A program made the position numbers and the translations under genes. Of a stretch of DNA of 64,000 nucleotides, positions 11,219 through 19,899 are shown piece after piece; positions within the stretch are counted from its first letter, which is position 1; every line of letters begins with the position of its first letter. The notes beneath the pieces were generated by a model. The model worked only from the letters and a program-made list of their open reading frames with translations. It searched no databases and had not been told where the DNA came from. This stretch comes from Gambelia wislizenii. Taxonomy: Eukaryota; Chordata; Lepidosauria; Squamata; Crotaphytidae. The stretch lies in contig JAUMIR010000001.1 of the NCBI GenBank assembly GCA_030847615.1, positions 446,888,687 to 446,952,686 on the forward strand, read 5' to 3'.

Positions 11219-11787
11219 TACAGGTTGAGTCTCCCATATCCAGAATTCTGAAATCTGAAATATTCCAAAATCCAAAATGTCCACATGGGTGGTTGAGATA
11301 GTGACGCCTTTGCTTTCTGATGGTTCAATGTACACAAACTTTGTTTCATGCACAAAATTATTAAAAATATTGTGTATAAACTTACCTTCAGGCTATGTGT
11401 ATAAGGCATATATGAAACATAAATGAATTTGGTGTTTACACTTGGATCCCATCTCCAAGGTATCTCATTATGTATATGCAAGTATAGTTGTCCCTCTGTA
11501 TCCATGGATTTGGTATCCACAGATTTAAGTATTCACGGCTTGAAAATATTCTTTAAAAAATAATAATCCAAAATGTAAACCTTGATTTTGCCACCTTATA
11601 TAAGGGGCACCATTTTGTTATACCATTGCATATAATGTGACTTGAGTATTCAGATTTTAGTATCCACAGGGCGTCCTGGAACCAAACTCCAGCGAATATG
11701 AAGGGACAACTCTATCTGTGAATATTCTGAAATATTCCAAAGTACCTCTGGTCCCAAGCATTTCGGATAAGGGAGACTCAACCTGTA
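11219..11787. mobile_element. MER2-like Tigger-type MITE, interrupted
   Basis: TA-flanked inverted ends CAGGTTGAGTCTCCCATATCC and (reversed) CAGGTTGAGTCTCCCTTATCC. The body, read in reverse, contains GACCAGAGGTACTTTGG, then GAATATTC, TATACATAATGAGATACC and GGAGATGGGATCC, then TTCATTTATGTTTCATATA, CACATAGCCTGAAGGTAAG, CATGAAACAAAGTTTGTG and CACCCATGTGGAC. From memory this block order matches the human Tigger-related MITE MER2. It is interrupted by the Tigger-type MITE at 11,483-11,714. Confidence 0.85.
11483..11714. mobile_element. Tigger-type MITE nested in the MER2-like element
   Basis: TA-flanked. Ends are TAGTTGTCCCTCTGTATCC and, reversed, GAGTTGTCCCTTCATATTC. Contains GGTATCCACAGATTTAAGTATTCACGGC and ..CCTGGAACCAAACTCCAG, as in the copy at 6.4 kb. 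It splits the host element at ..TATGTATATGCAAG / TCTGTGAATATTC.., so it inserted later. Confidence 0.85.
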
Positions 11788-11964
11788 TTTCTAAATTTGC
11801 ATGTACATTATGCAACTTTTATGAACATCTGTGTTCCCTTTTCTTTTTTGCAGAGATACATACTGTAAGTTGAATAATATACCGCAAATGTCAGCCTTTC
11901 ACCTCTCTCAAGGATGATGGGTTCTTTGCTGGCAATTAAGGAGTTATAGCATAGTGGTGTGAGT

Positions 11965-12576
11965 GTTGGGACATTGTCAGATACAGCAAAAATCACAGGA
12001 TTACAACATCATGGTAGTGTGAATGGCTATGGCCATCACATGATGTTGTCGTCATCTCACAGTTACCCCATGCCCCAGCTGTGAATAAGGCATTCCTTTT
12101 AATTGACTGGACAAGCCACCAATAGATCAACCAATATAACTTTTTTTTCACAGCATTGAGGGCATGTGAAAACACGTCCCATTGTAATCACAAGATTACA
12201 GCATGAATGGGCCACCCTTAGTGAGCAAACGTCCAGGTGAGAACGCAAAAACAAAGCACAGGATGCTCTTTTTATGAACTGTCCCATTTAGTTTGCATGT
12301 TTTTAGGTTTGTTTCAGTGCTAGTGTGTTCATTAATTTTGTTAATTTAGGTTTTTTTTTTCAGTTTTAAGAGCATTCACGTCTTCTCACGAGAACAGCCA
12401 AAATGTCACCCATGATAAATTGCAGAAAGTGCTAGTAGTTGTTGCGTGATAATTCCATGGTGTTTCTTTCACATGATTACAATTATGTGTGATAAGTGTT
12501 ATAATGCCATGATATGCCCACTATCTTCATTCGCAGAATTACAGCATTTTTAGATGCTACTCTGGTAAAGTCCTTG
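11965..12576. mobile_element. MITE with GGACATTGTCAGA ends and TTG target duplication
   Basis: The left end GGACATTGTCAGATACAGC is preceded by TTG. The right end ..CTCTGGTAAAGTCC is followed by TTG, giving a 3-bp target duplication. The interior is collinear with 23,118-23,744 (GTGGGATTAC..GTGTGAATGGC, TCACAGCTG-type block, CATCCATTGTAATCACAAGATTACAG, AAACAAAGCACAGGA..CTCTTTTTATGAAC, TTTAGTTTGCA). No coding capacity. Confidence 0.85.
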
Positions 12577-12582
12577 GACTAC

Positions 12583-12935
12583 AGAGATTTTCAGATGGGG
12601 ACAAAAATAGCATCTCCATCTTGCTATCTCCTCTCCTGCCCCCATCCCACAGTATTATTTTTGTATTATTGTTATGGCCTTTTGCGGTCGGGTGTATTTT
12701 TTAGTAGAATGGTCTTACTCCAATAAAAAAATTCCCTAAAAAATTCCCATCCCGCCCCCGTTCCGGCATGAGAATGAAAAGTTTTACACTTACCTTAATT
12801 GCATGACACTCCCTCCCCCTTGGTAGCCCAGGAGTGAATGCATCTCTCTGGAGCTGCAGTCACTTCCTGGTTTCAAATCCCGGGCTGTTCTTGTGAGAGG
12901 ACGAGTGTGCAGGAACAACATCTTGAGGTTTACAC
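12583..12935. mobile_element. Fragment of a GGAGATTTTCAGATGGGG MITE
   Basis: Begins AGAGATTTTCAGATGGGGAC followed by AAAAATAGCATCTCCATCTTGC and later GGAGCTGCAGTCACTTCC and CGGGCTGTTCTTG, all shared with 30,678-30,890. The right half and right terminus are absent, so it is 3'-truncated or eroded. It lies only about 7 bases beyond the previous MITE. Confidence 0.7.
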
Positions 12936-13107
12936 AGTTATCCTTGCAATAAACCTGTTTAAAGCAGTGTGCAGTACAGAGAAGCTCCTTTTATTTGTAC
13001 TTAGAGAGCTTTCCACCTGAAGATGCTTCCAGATGGAGAGCTACCAGTACTACACCTGTGTTGCTGCTATTCTGTCCTTTTCCTCCTGCTTCCTAACTAG
13101 GGTTGCC

Positions 13108-13225
13108 AGGTGTCCCTTGTTATAAGGATTGCCCCTTATCTCAGGGCCAGAAAGCTTGTCCCTTAGAGGACTGGTAGGTGTCCCTTATTATAAGGGATGT
13201 CCACTGTTTGAGGGCCAGAAAGTTT
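13108..13225. repeat. Imperfect two-unit tandem repeat
   Basis: GGTGTCCCTTGTTATAAGG..AGGGCCAGAAAGCTTGTCC is repeated about 70 bases later as GGTGTCCCTTATTATAAGGG..AGGGCCAGAAAGTTTTTCC. TTATAAGG is itself nearly palindromic. The flanking GGGTTGCCAGGTGTCC phrase resembles a dispersed motif seen also near 33.69, 43.1 and 53.55 kb. Confidence 0.65.
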
Positions 13226-13964
13226 TTCCTTTTATATAGACTGAACAAGATGCCTCAAAGCCCATATTTTGTGGTGTAGACCCTTCATATAGGCAGAAAT
13301 GTGTGCATCATGTAATTTATAAATGTGGACAATATGTTAATTTTATAGAGAAATGCATGGCTAAGTTATCTAAAATCAGTGCTTTCATTTGGTATTTAGG
13401 TAGATGATAAATGTGCTAATAGCTGCTTCCTGATTGTCAGCCCTGCATATCATGAATTTGACTGTTTCTTATTGTTATTTTGAAAACTTTGTGGCACTAT
13501 TCCTAATAGAAGCTTTTACTGTGTAGTTGCACTCCCTCATTCATGGAGATTCATGGGATGCCCAGATGTCATCATCAATTTGCAGTCTTCTCATGTTTAC
13601 CCTGCCTAATTTTTTCTTACCAGATAAAATCCATTGAGGAAAAAATGTGGAATAGTTGCATGATGCCTTTTAATTGTGAATGAGGCAGGGCAACTGAACA
13701 ATCAAATTCTCTTCTAGAATTACAGTATTCTGATTCTTAGTGAAGAATTTCAAACAAAACAGGATGGCCAGAAGAAAAGGAGAAAGGACTCTTTTAAAGA
13801 GTTGTGTAGTGAGAAAGGAATGGTGATTGGCAACATTTTCCCTATCTCAGTACTTCAAGGGTGAGACAAAACTCTTCCCGTCACCATTTCCTTTGACATG
13901 ACAGAAGCACAAGGCCATCCATTTTCGCATGTCACTCTTTGGTGGTTTGTCACCATATTTCTAC
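13226..13964. other. Single-copy DNA, no feature recognised
   Basis: Nothing recognisable beyond AT-rich sequence and short chance ORFs. Confidence 0.4.
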
Positions 13965-14270
13965 TACAGGTTGGGTATCCTTTATCCAAAATGCTTGGGA
14001 CCAGAAGTGTTTTGGATTTTGGATTTTTTTTTTAATTTTGGAATATCTCTGCGTGTACATAACGAGTTAATTTGGAGATGGGACCTAATTCAAAACATGA
14101 AATTCATTTATTTTTCATATACAGTTTATACACATAGCCTGAAGGTAATTAATACAATATATTTTAAAATATTTTAAAATTATTTTGTATTTTCATTTTA
14201 ATATTTTAATATTCCAGATTTTGGAGTGTTTCAGATTTTGGATTTCTGGATAAGGGATACTCAGCCTGTA
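13965..14270. mobile_element. MER2-like Tigger-type MITE
   Basis: TA-flanked. Ends are CAGGTTGGGTATCCTTTATCC and, reversed, CAGGCTGAGTATCCCTTATCC. Reading forward: AATGCTTGGGACCAGAAGTG, TTTTGGATTTTGG, GGAGATGGGACC, TTCATTTATTTTTCATATA, CACATAGCCTGAAGGTAAT, then a shortened right half with GGATTTCTGGATAAGGG. Compared with 11,219-11,787 it lacks the ..CATGAAACAAAG..CACCCATG.. block, so it is internally deleted. Confidence 0.88.
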
Positions 14271-14906
14271 CCTGCATTCCTACTTAAGGTGTCCTTAGTG
14301 CCTTGATGCTTCTGCACTTGATTTCCACATCTCCCCTCTGAGGTGCATCCTTGCAGGAGGAGAGAAAGCTGTGGGCAAGAGCGCATCCCAGCAGCTGATT
14401 TGACCTTGTGCTTTGTTTTTGTTTGATTCTCTTTGCACATGTCTCTAATTGATCTTGAAAAGAAGGGACAGTTAAAGAAGACGTTAAGGTGAAATGAAGC
14501 CATAACTGTGACTGGAGACTTTTATTAAGTGTGGCAAAGTTCCCTGGGCTGCGTTGAAATTGTTTATTGATTTTAGTATGGCTGGGTGCTTCGGAGTAAT
14601 CGCTGGCAGAACCACTGGAGGGGAGTGGGGAGAGAGAGAGAGAAGGGGGAAGCACAGAACCTCAGCTGTGATTGGTCTTGGCTGCCTTCCTCCTTCATAT
14701 TTTTTTGGGTTTTCTCTGAGCTATAAATCCAAGGCTCTCACAAGGTAACTCTTGTGGCACCTGACTTCCAGGGGATTTGTTTCTTAGGCACCTTAAACTT
14801 TTTTGATGGCCAGAAGTCAGGGCTAGGGTTTGCCTGGAAAAACATTCATAGTGAGAAGGTTTTCTTTTAAAATACCTCTGCATAGTTTGACTGGCAGCAG
14901 TCCCAC
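14271..14906. other. Single-copy DNA, no feature recognised
   Basis: Includes a short GA run (14,631-14,645). The 123-codon minus-strand frame at 14,284-14,655 has no recognisable motif. Confidence 0.4.
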
Positions 14907-15369
14907 TCACACTATAGAATTATAGCACTCTATTCCACTTTAACTGCTATGGTTTTATTCTATGGAATCCTGGGGTTTGTAGTTTGGTGTGGCACTGGTG
15001 TGCTCTGGCTGAGAATTCTAAATGCCCCTCCCTAAACTACCAATCCCAGGATTCCATGGGATGTTGCCATGGCAGTTGAAGAGGAGTACAGTAGGGTCCC
15101 TGTATCCACTGATTCATTAAGCACTGATTCAATTAGCCACGGGACACAAAACAGCACACCTACCATAGAGTCTTCCTAGAAAATGTGTCCTCTCTAGCCA
15201 TTTTCTAGGTTGTCCAAGGCAGCTCTATGGTAATTTAAACTGGAAGTCCCATTATTTTCAATGGTGTTCGCTATTATCCATGGTTTTCGGTATCCATGGG
15301 GGCTCCCCGAACCAATCCCCAGTGGATACATCAGTCCGACTGTATAGCACTATAATTGTGTAACGTGAA
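14907..15369. mobile_element. Palindromic MITE split by a Tigger-type MITE
   Basis: The left part (14,907-15,086) has TCACACTATAGAATTATAGC, then TGGAATCCTGGGGTTTGTAG and the inverted ..CCAATCCCAGGATTCCATGG. The right terminus (TAGCACTATAATTGTGTAACG) reappears only after 15,344. Removing the TA-flanked insert at 15,087-15,344 restores a continuous hairpin-type element of the same family as 5,505-5,683. Confidence 0.8.
15087..15344. mobile_element. Tigger-type MITE nested in a palindromic MITE
   Basis: TA target duplication. Ends are CAGTAGGGTCCCTGTATCC and, reversed, CAGTCGGACTGATGTATCC. Internal words CTAGCCATTTTCTAGG and GGTATCCATGGGGGC place it with the copies at 7.0, 37.1 and 49.8 kb. Confidence 0.87.
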
Positions 15370-15705
15370 TGGGCCCCAGATCTTCTTGTGTCATGTCCTG
15401 TCTTTACAAGGATATTTTAGAACTGAGAAAGGTACAGGAAAGGGGAACAAAATGATTAGGAGCAACTGCAAGGGAAATTTACAAAGTTTGAGGCTATTTT
15501 GTCCAGAAAATAGGCAGATAAGGGAACCGTGATTTTAAAAGTATAGAATTATATATGCTTTGGAGAAAGTGGATGAGGGACCTTTGTTTCTCTGGCTCTC
15601 ATAATACTAGAATCAGAGTCTGTGGTTCTGTGGGCACCTTAAAACTGCATTTTTTGAAAAGTAATTACTATTGAAATATAGTCTACAATCCAGTCCTGAC
15701 ATGTG

Positions 15706-15915
15706 GGCTGCACTGCAGAAATAATGCAGTTTGACACTGCTTTAACTGCCATGGCTCAATGCTATGGAATTCTGGGATGTGTAGTTTTGTGAGATATTTA
15801 GCCTTCTCTGTCAGAGAGCTCTGGTGCCACAACAAACTACAAATCCAGGATTCCATAGCATTGAGCCATGGCAGTTAAAATGGTGTCAAACTGGGTTATT
15901 TCTGCAGTGCAGATG
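15706..15915. mobile_element. Palindromic MITE, nearly intact hairpin
   Basis: The left arm CTGCACTGCAGAAATAATGC (from 15,708) pairs with ..TTATTTCTGCAGTGCAG (to 15,912). Inner blocks ACTGCCATGGCTCAATGCTATGG and CCATAGCATTGAGCCATGGCAGT are exact inverses. The predicted fold is a single stem of about 80 bp with a loop of about 40. It is the best-preserved fold of the family after 53,158-53,371. Confidence 0.85.
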
Positions 15916-17303
15916 CAGCCTTAAATTGTACAGTTTTATTTTTAAATGAATTCAGTGATTTTATATGCATGACAAGGCCCTTTGGTGATATTGTTTCTGT
16001 CTGTTTTAGACTGCGGATTTATTTTTGATATATGATTGTTTTAGCATCAGTATTAGTATGCTTTTAAGCTTGTTGCATTTGTTGGTATGTATTGCGCTTG
16101 TTAAAATTGCAATGGCCACTGGCTCAAGGAAACTAAAATTTGATTTGATAAGAATTAGGGTCACCCAATGGGGGATGTTCTAGGAAAGACTAGAAGGACA
16201 AGAAATATATATTTCATCTCATTTATTTGTTTTCTCAAGCTATGATGATGTCTACTGTCAACCTAGAAGCTGTGGTGTTACTAAGGTCAGTGTCACCCCT
16301 CCCTCTGATGATATCACCTGGTGTGGTTTGGCCTCTCCACACCCCTCTAGTGCCACCACTGCTAGACATCCAGTTGATTCATCATACAGCCATTGCTTTA
16401 CCTAGTTATGTAGCTGAGACCATGATTGCGTATAGACAACAATAGATGTTCATATGAACTGACCCATGGTTATTTTATGAAAATTGCCTTGGGGTCCTTC
16501 TGGACTGAAAGATGAAATAGGAATAAAATTAATGAAATATATAGTCTTCCTTTGTTTACGTTTAACTGCTGTACAAAATCTCAAGCAACACTATTGCCTG
16601 GGCTAAAATTAACATACTGTAGATATCTCAGAAAAGGTATAATGTATTTCTCCTCTGTCTACACCTATTAATATATGTGTGACAGCTGCAATTTCTGGAC
16701 AGTCTTCGAGGATGGCCCCTTGTCTTGCACATCAACCCTCTTTTATCCAAAAGACCAGAGAGAAGTGGAATTCCAACAATGAAAAACTGGCTGGCTATTT
16801 TAAATAAGGTTACATGAGAAAGGATCAAGAAGGAAGATATACAGTGAATTCTGGTTTTGTTACACACACACACACACACACACACAAGTCTTTGGTAAAA
16901 CGTCACTTTCTGTAGATCATGCTATGTTATGAAACATTCCAAAAGATTATGAACATTATAAAACGTTATGAAAAGCCTATTACCCACACCATCCTGGCTT
17001 GCAATACTTCCCAACAGGTGGTTTGTAATAATTTATACAAGCCACCAATTTGACACTGTTTGTAGCCTCCATCAGGAAAACTAGTCTGACTTTAAAATTC
17101 CTCCATCATAACACCTCAGATGGAGAGAGTTATTTTTAACCCATCTTGACCCCTGCTTGAACAAGAATAAAATAGGGATTGGTTGGAATATGACACAAAT
17201 CAATAGGTTATCCCAACAGACGTGATCTTTGGGGCCTGTTTTCCCTTGGACACTTGCACTAGTAACAAAGATAAATGGTGATTTGTTAACATTGCGATCC
17301 AGC
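15916..17303. other. Mostly single-copy DNA with one (CA)n run
   Basis: A CA dinucleotide repeat occupies about 16,862-16,886. No gene or named repeat recognised in the remainder. Confidence 0.5.
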
Positions 17304-17350
17304 GACTGGGTGGCTCAGTGGATCAGCCGGTGACATTTGACCCCCGGGCC
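17304..17350 (+). repeat. Possible tRNA-derived SINE head fragment
   Basis: GACTGGGTGGCTCAGTGG matches the start of a common squamate tRNA-derived SINE, and TGGCTCAGTGG fits a tRNA A box. Sequence TTTGACCCCCGGGCC in the B-box position is only weakly similar. No SINE body follows; it runs into a GA-rich tract (17,360-17,377). Confidence 0.35.
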
Positions 17351-17585
17351 TTGGAGCGAGAGAAAGAGAGAGAGAGATGAAATGGTAATCACATAGTAGA
17401 AGCTGTCTGCTCCCAAAGTGTGTGGTGCAAAGCAGGCTACCACTTGTAAACTTACATTAAAGGTTTGGTTCCAGATAATTTCTGAAACCAGGAAACCAGG
17501 CAAATGTATTGCTTTCATTTGTAGCCCTTCCCTGAAGGCAGAAAAGAAACAGGGATTGTCCCTGATCTCTTCAGGAAGTTAAGAC

Positions 17586-17609
17586 TAAATAAATAAATAA
17601 ATAAATAAC
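17586..17609. repeat. (AAAT)n microsatellite
   Basis: About six tandem AAAT units, a length often left by a LINE or SINE tail, but no element body is recognisable beside it. Confidence 0.9.
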
Positions 17610-17789
17610 TGGGTACATGGTTGCAGCCATTTCCTTCCTTGCTGGCTTCTCATCCCTTTCTGCTACCCTCTCCCTCCCTACTTTCCTTTAGTTGCCACTT
17701 GCTGTTGACAATTGCTAGCTGCCAGTTGAAGGGACTGGACAAGAATTTTACTCACCAGTTGAATGGCCATGCTTAGTGCAGGGAAGGGG

Positions 17790-18440
17790 TTTGCTTGTTT
17801 GCAAGAATATTATGGGGGACCTTGTCAAAAGCCTTACTGAAATCAAGATGCACTATATCCACAGCATTCCCTTCATCTATCAAGTTTGTAACTCTGTCAA
17901 AAAAAGAGATGAGATTAGTCTGGCACGATTTGTTTTTGTGAAGTCCATGTTGACTTTTAGTGATCACGGCATTCGTTTCTAAGTGCTTACAGACTGTCTG
18001 TTTAATGATCTGTTCTAGAATCTTTCCTAGTATTGATGTAAGGCTGACTGGGTAGTAATTATTTCGGTCTTCTCTCCCCCCCCCCCCCGCTTTTTAAACA
18101 TGGGGACAACATTTGCCTTCCTCCAGTCTGCTGGGACCTCTCCTGTTCTCCAGGAATTCTCAAAGATTATTGATAGTGGTTCTGAGAATACTTTTGCCAG
18201 TTCTTTTAATATCCTTCGATGAAGTTCATCTTGCCCTGGAGACTTGAACTCATTTATATTGGCTAGGTATTTCTGAAATATCTCTTTACCCATTCTGTGC
18301 TGTATTTCCCCTACTGCATTATCTGCTCCATTTTCCCTAGGCTGAGCACTGTTCCCCCTTTGGGAGAAGACTGAATCAAAGAAGGTGTTTAGTGCCCAGG
18401 TGATGGACAGGCTCATGTGACTGGTAAATAGCTCCATGCT
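17790..18440 (-). mobile_element. CR1 LINE fragment, reverse transcriptase 5' half
   Basis: The minus strand encodes the CR1 ORF2 segment that precedes and enters the RT domain: residues FKSPGQDELHRRILKEL, ENSWRTGEVPADWRKANVVP(M)FKK, then after a frame break SQHGLHKNKSCQTNLISFFD and DIVHLDFSKAFDKVPHNIL (the first catalytic-aspartate region is F-S-K-A-F-D). A poly-C run at 18,077-18,088 interrupts the frame. The 3' part of the element is missing at the low-coordinate side. Confidence 0.88.
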
Positions 18441-18459
18441 TTCCTTTTCCCTTATCCAT

Positions 18460-19335
18460 AGAGTCATAGAAGCATAGGATCATAGAGTTGGAAGAGACTA
18501 CAAGGCCTGTCCAATCCAACCCCCTACCATGCAGGAATACACAATCAAATCATTCCCGACAGATGGCCATCCACCCTCTGTTTAAAAACCTCCAAAAAAG
18601 GAGACTCCACCACACTACAAGGCAATGCATTCCACTTCCGAACAGCTCTCACTCTCAGGAAGTTCTTCCTAATGTTTAGGTGGAATCTCTTTTCCTGTAG
18701 TTTGAACCCATTGCTCCATGTCCTAGTCTCTGGAGCAGCAGGAACCAAGCTTGCTCCTTCCTCAGTATGACATCCCTTCAAATATTTAAACATGTTTATC
18801 ATGTCACCTCTTAACCTTCTGTTCTTCAGGCTAAACATACTCAGTTCCCTAACCTGCTCCCCTCAGGGCATGGCTTCCAGACCTCCCATCAGCCTGGTCT
18901 CCCTCCTCTGGACATGTTCCAGCTTCTCAATATCCTTCCTGAATTGTAGTGCCCAGAACTGGACACAGTATTCCAGGTGAGGTCTGACCAAAGCAGAATA
19001 CAGTGGCACTATTACTTCCCTTGATCTAGATACTATACTCCTATTAATGCAGCCTAGAATCGCATTGGATTTTTTAGCTGCTGCATCACACTGCTGACTC
19101 TTGTTCAGCTTGTGGTCCACTAAGACTCCTAGATCCCTTCCGCATGTACTGCCATCAAGCCAGGTGTCACCCATCCTATATCTGTGCATTTCATTTTCAC
19201 TGCCCAAGTGTAGTTTCCTACATTTCTCCCTGTTGAAATTTATTTTGTTAGTTTTGGCCCAGCTTTCTAATCTGTTGAGGTCATTTTGGATTCTGATCCT
19301 GTCCTCTGGGGTATTAGCTACCCCTCCTAATTAGA
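18460..19335 (-). mobile_element. CR1 LINE 3' portion, 5'-truncated
   Basis: The minus strand runs from the thumb and C-terminal domain of CR1 ORF2 ([53 protein letters not shown]) to the diagnostic CR1 3' end (CCAACTCTATGATCCTATGC at about 18,470-18,490). Frame breaks separate the open stretches 18,545-18,838 and 18,863-19,207. It lies on the upstream side of the 17.79-18.44 kb fragment although it encodes the downstream part of the protein, so the two are separate events. Confidence 0.93.
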
Positions 19336-19617
19336 CTTCTCTCAGAACATGGTTTTTGGGTGCAGATGATGGTTCTGTAGGCAAGCTGACTGATGCAGAA
19401 TCTTTGCTGAATGGTACTCTAAATTCATGAGAAGTGTGGCCCATAAAGGATGTGGCCCATTTCACAAATAATTGGTCTATTGTCTTTCACCATTCCCCCC
19501 CTTCCTTCCTTTGGTATTGTGAGTGCAACAGCTTCATTGGATGACCACGAGTCCCACTACAGTATTATGCTTCTCTCTCTCTCTCTAGCTTTTCTTTGCA
19601 AACAAAGATTCAGGAAG

Positions 19618-19890
19618 GAGTCATCCTGCGCTTTCTGCAAGCACGCTGAAGACTAAAAAGGCCAATCCGAGAAAAACAAGTCTGGTTGCAGAAGGCACAG
19701 CAGAAGGTCTCCTTGGGTGATGTTTCTGAGTTGTGATTCTTTCTGCGTTGTCATTTCTCTTCAAGACTTGTTCAGCGTGAATTCTCAAATAAGGCTGCAG
19801 TATTGTGGATAGTGCGTCTCCATGCCTCCCGATGTGAGGCCAGGGCGGACCATTGTTGGTGATCAATTTGGCCGAGCCTGAGATGCAAGA
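19618..19890 (-). mobile_element. LINE ORF2 C-terminus with zinc finger (remnant)
   Basis: On the minus strand, in the frame different from the longest ORF, residues QQWSALASHREAWRRTIHN are followed, after two stops, by CAFCNQTCFSRIGLFSLQRAC, a cysteine-rich finger closing a family of non-LTR retrotransposons. The same family's RT segment is present at 52,180-53,147. The 122-codon ORF at 19,621-19,989 is the wrong frame of this remnant. LINE clade not assigned. Confidence 0.65.
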
Positions 19891-19899
19891 GTAGGGAAG

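Noticed and set aside
14284..14655. 123-codon minus-strand frame
   Set aside because: Low-complexity start, no motif, no gene context.
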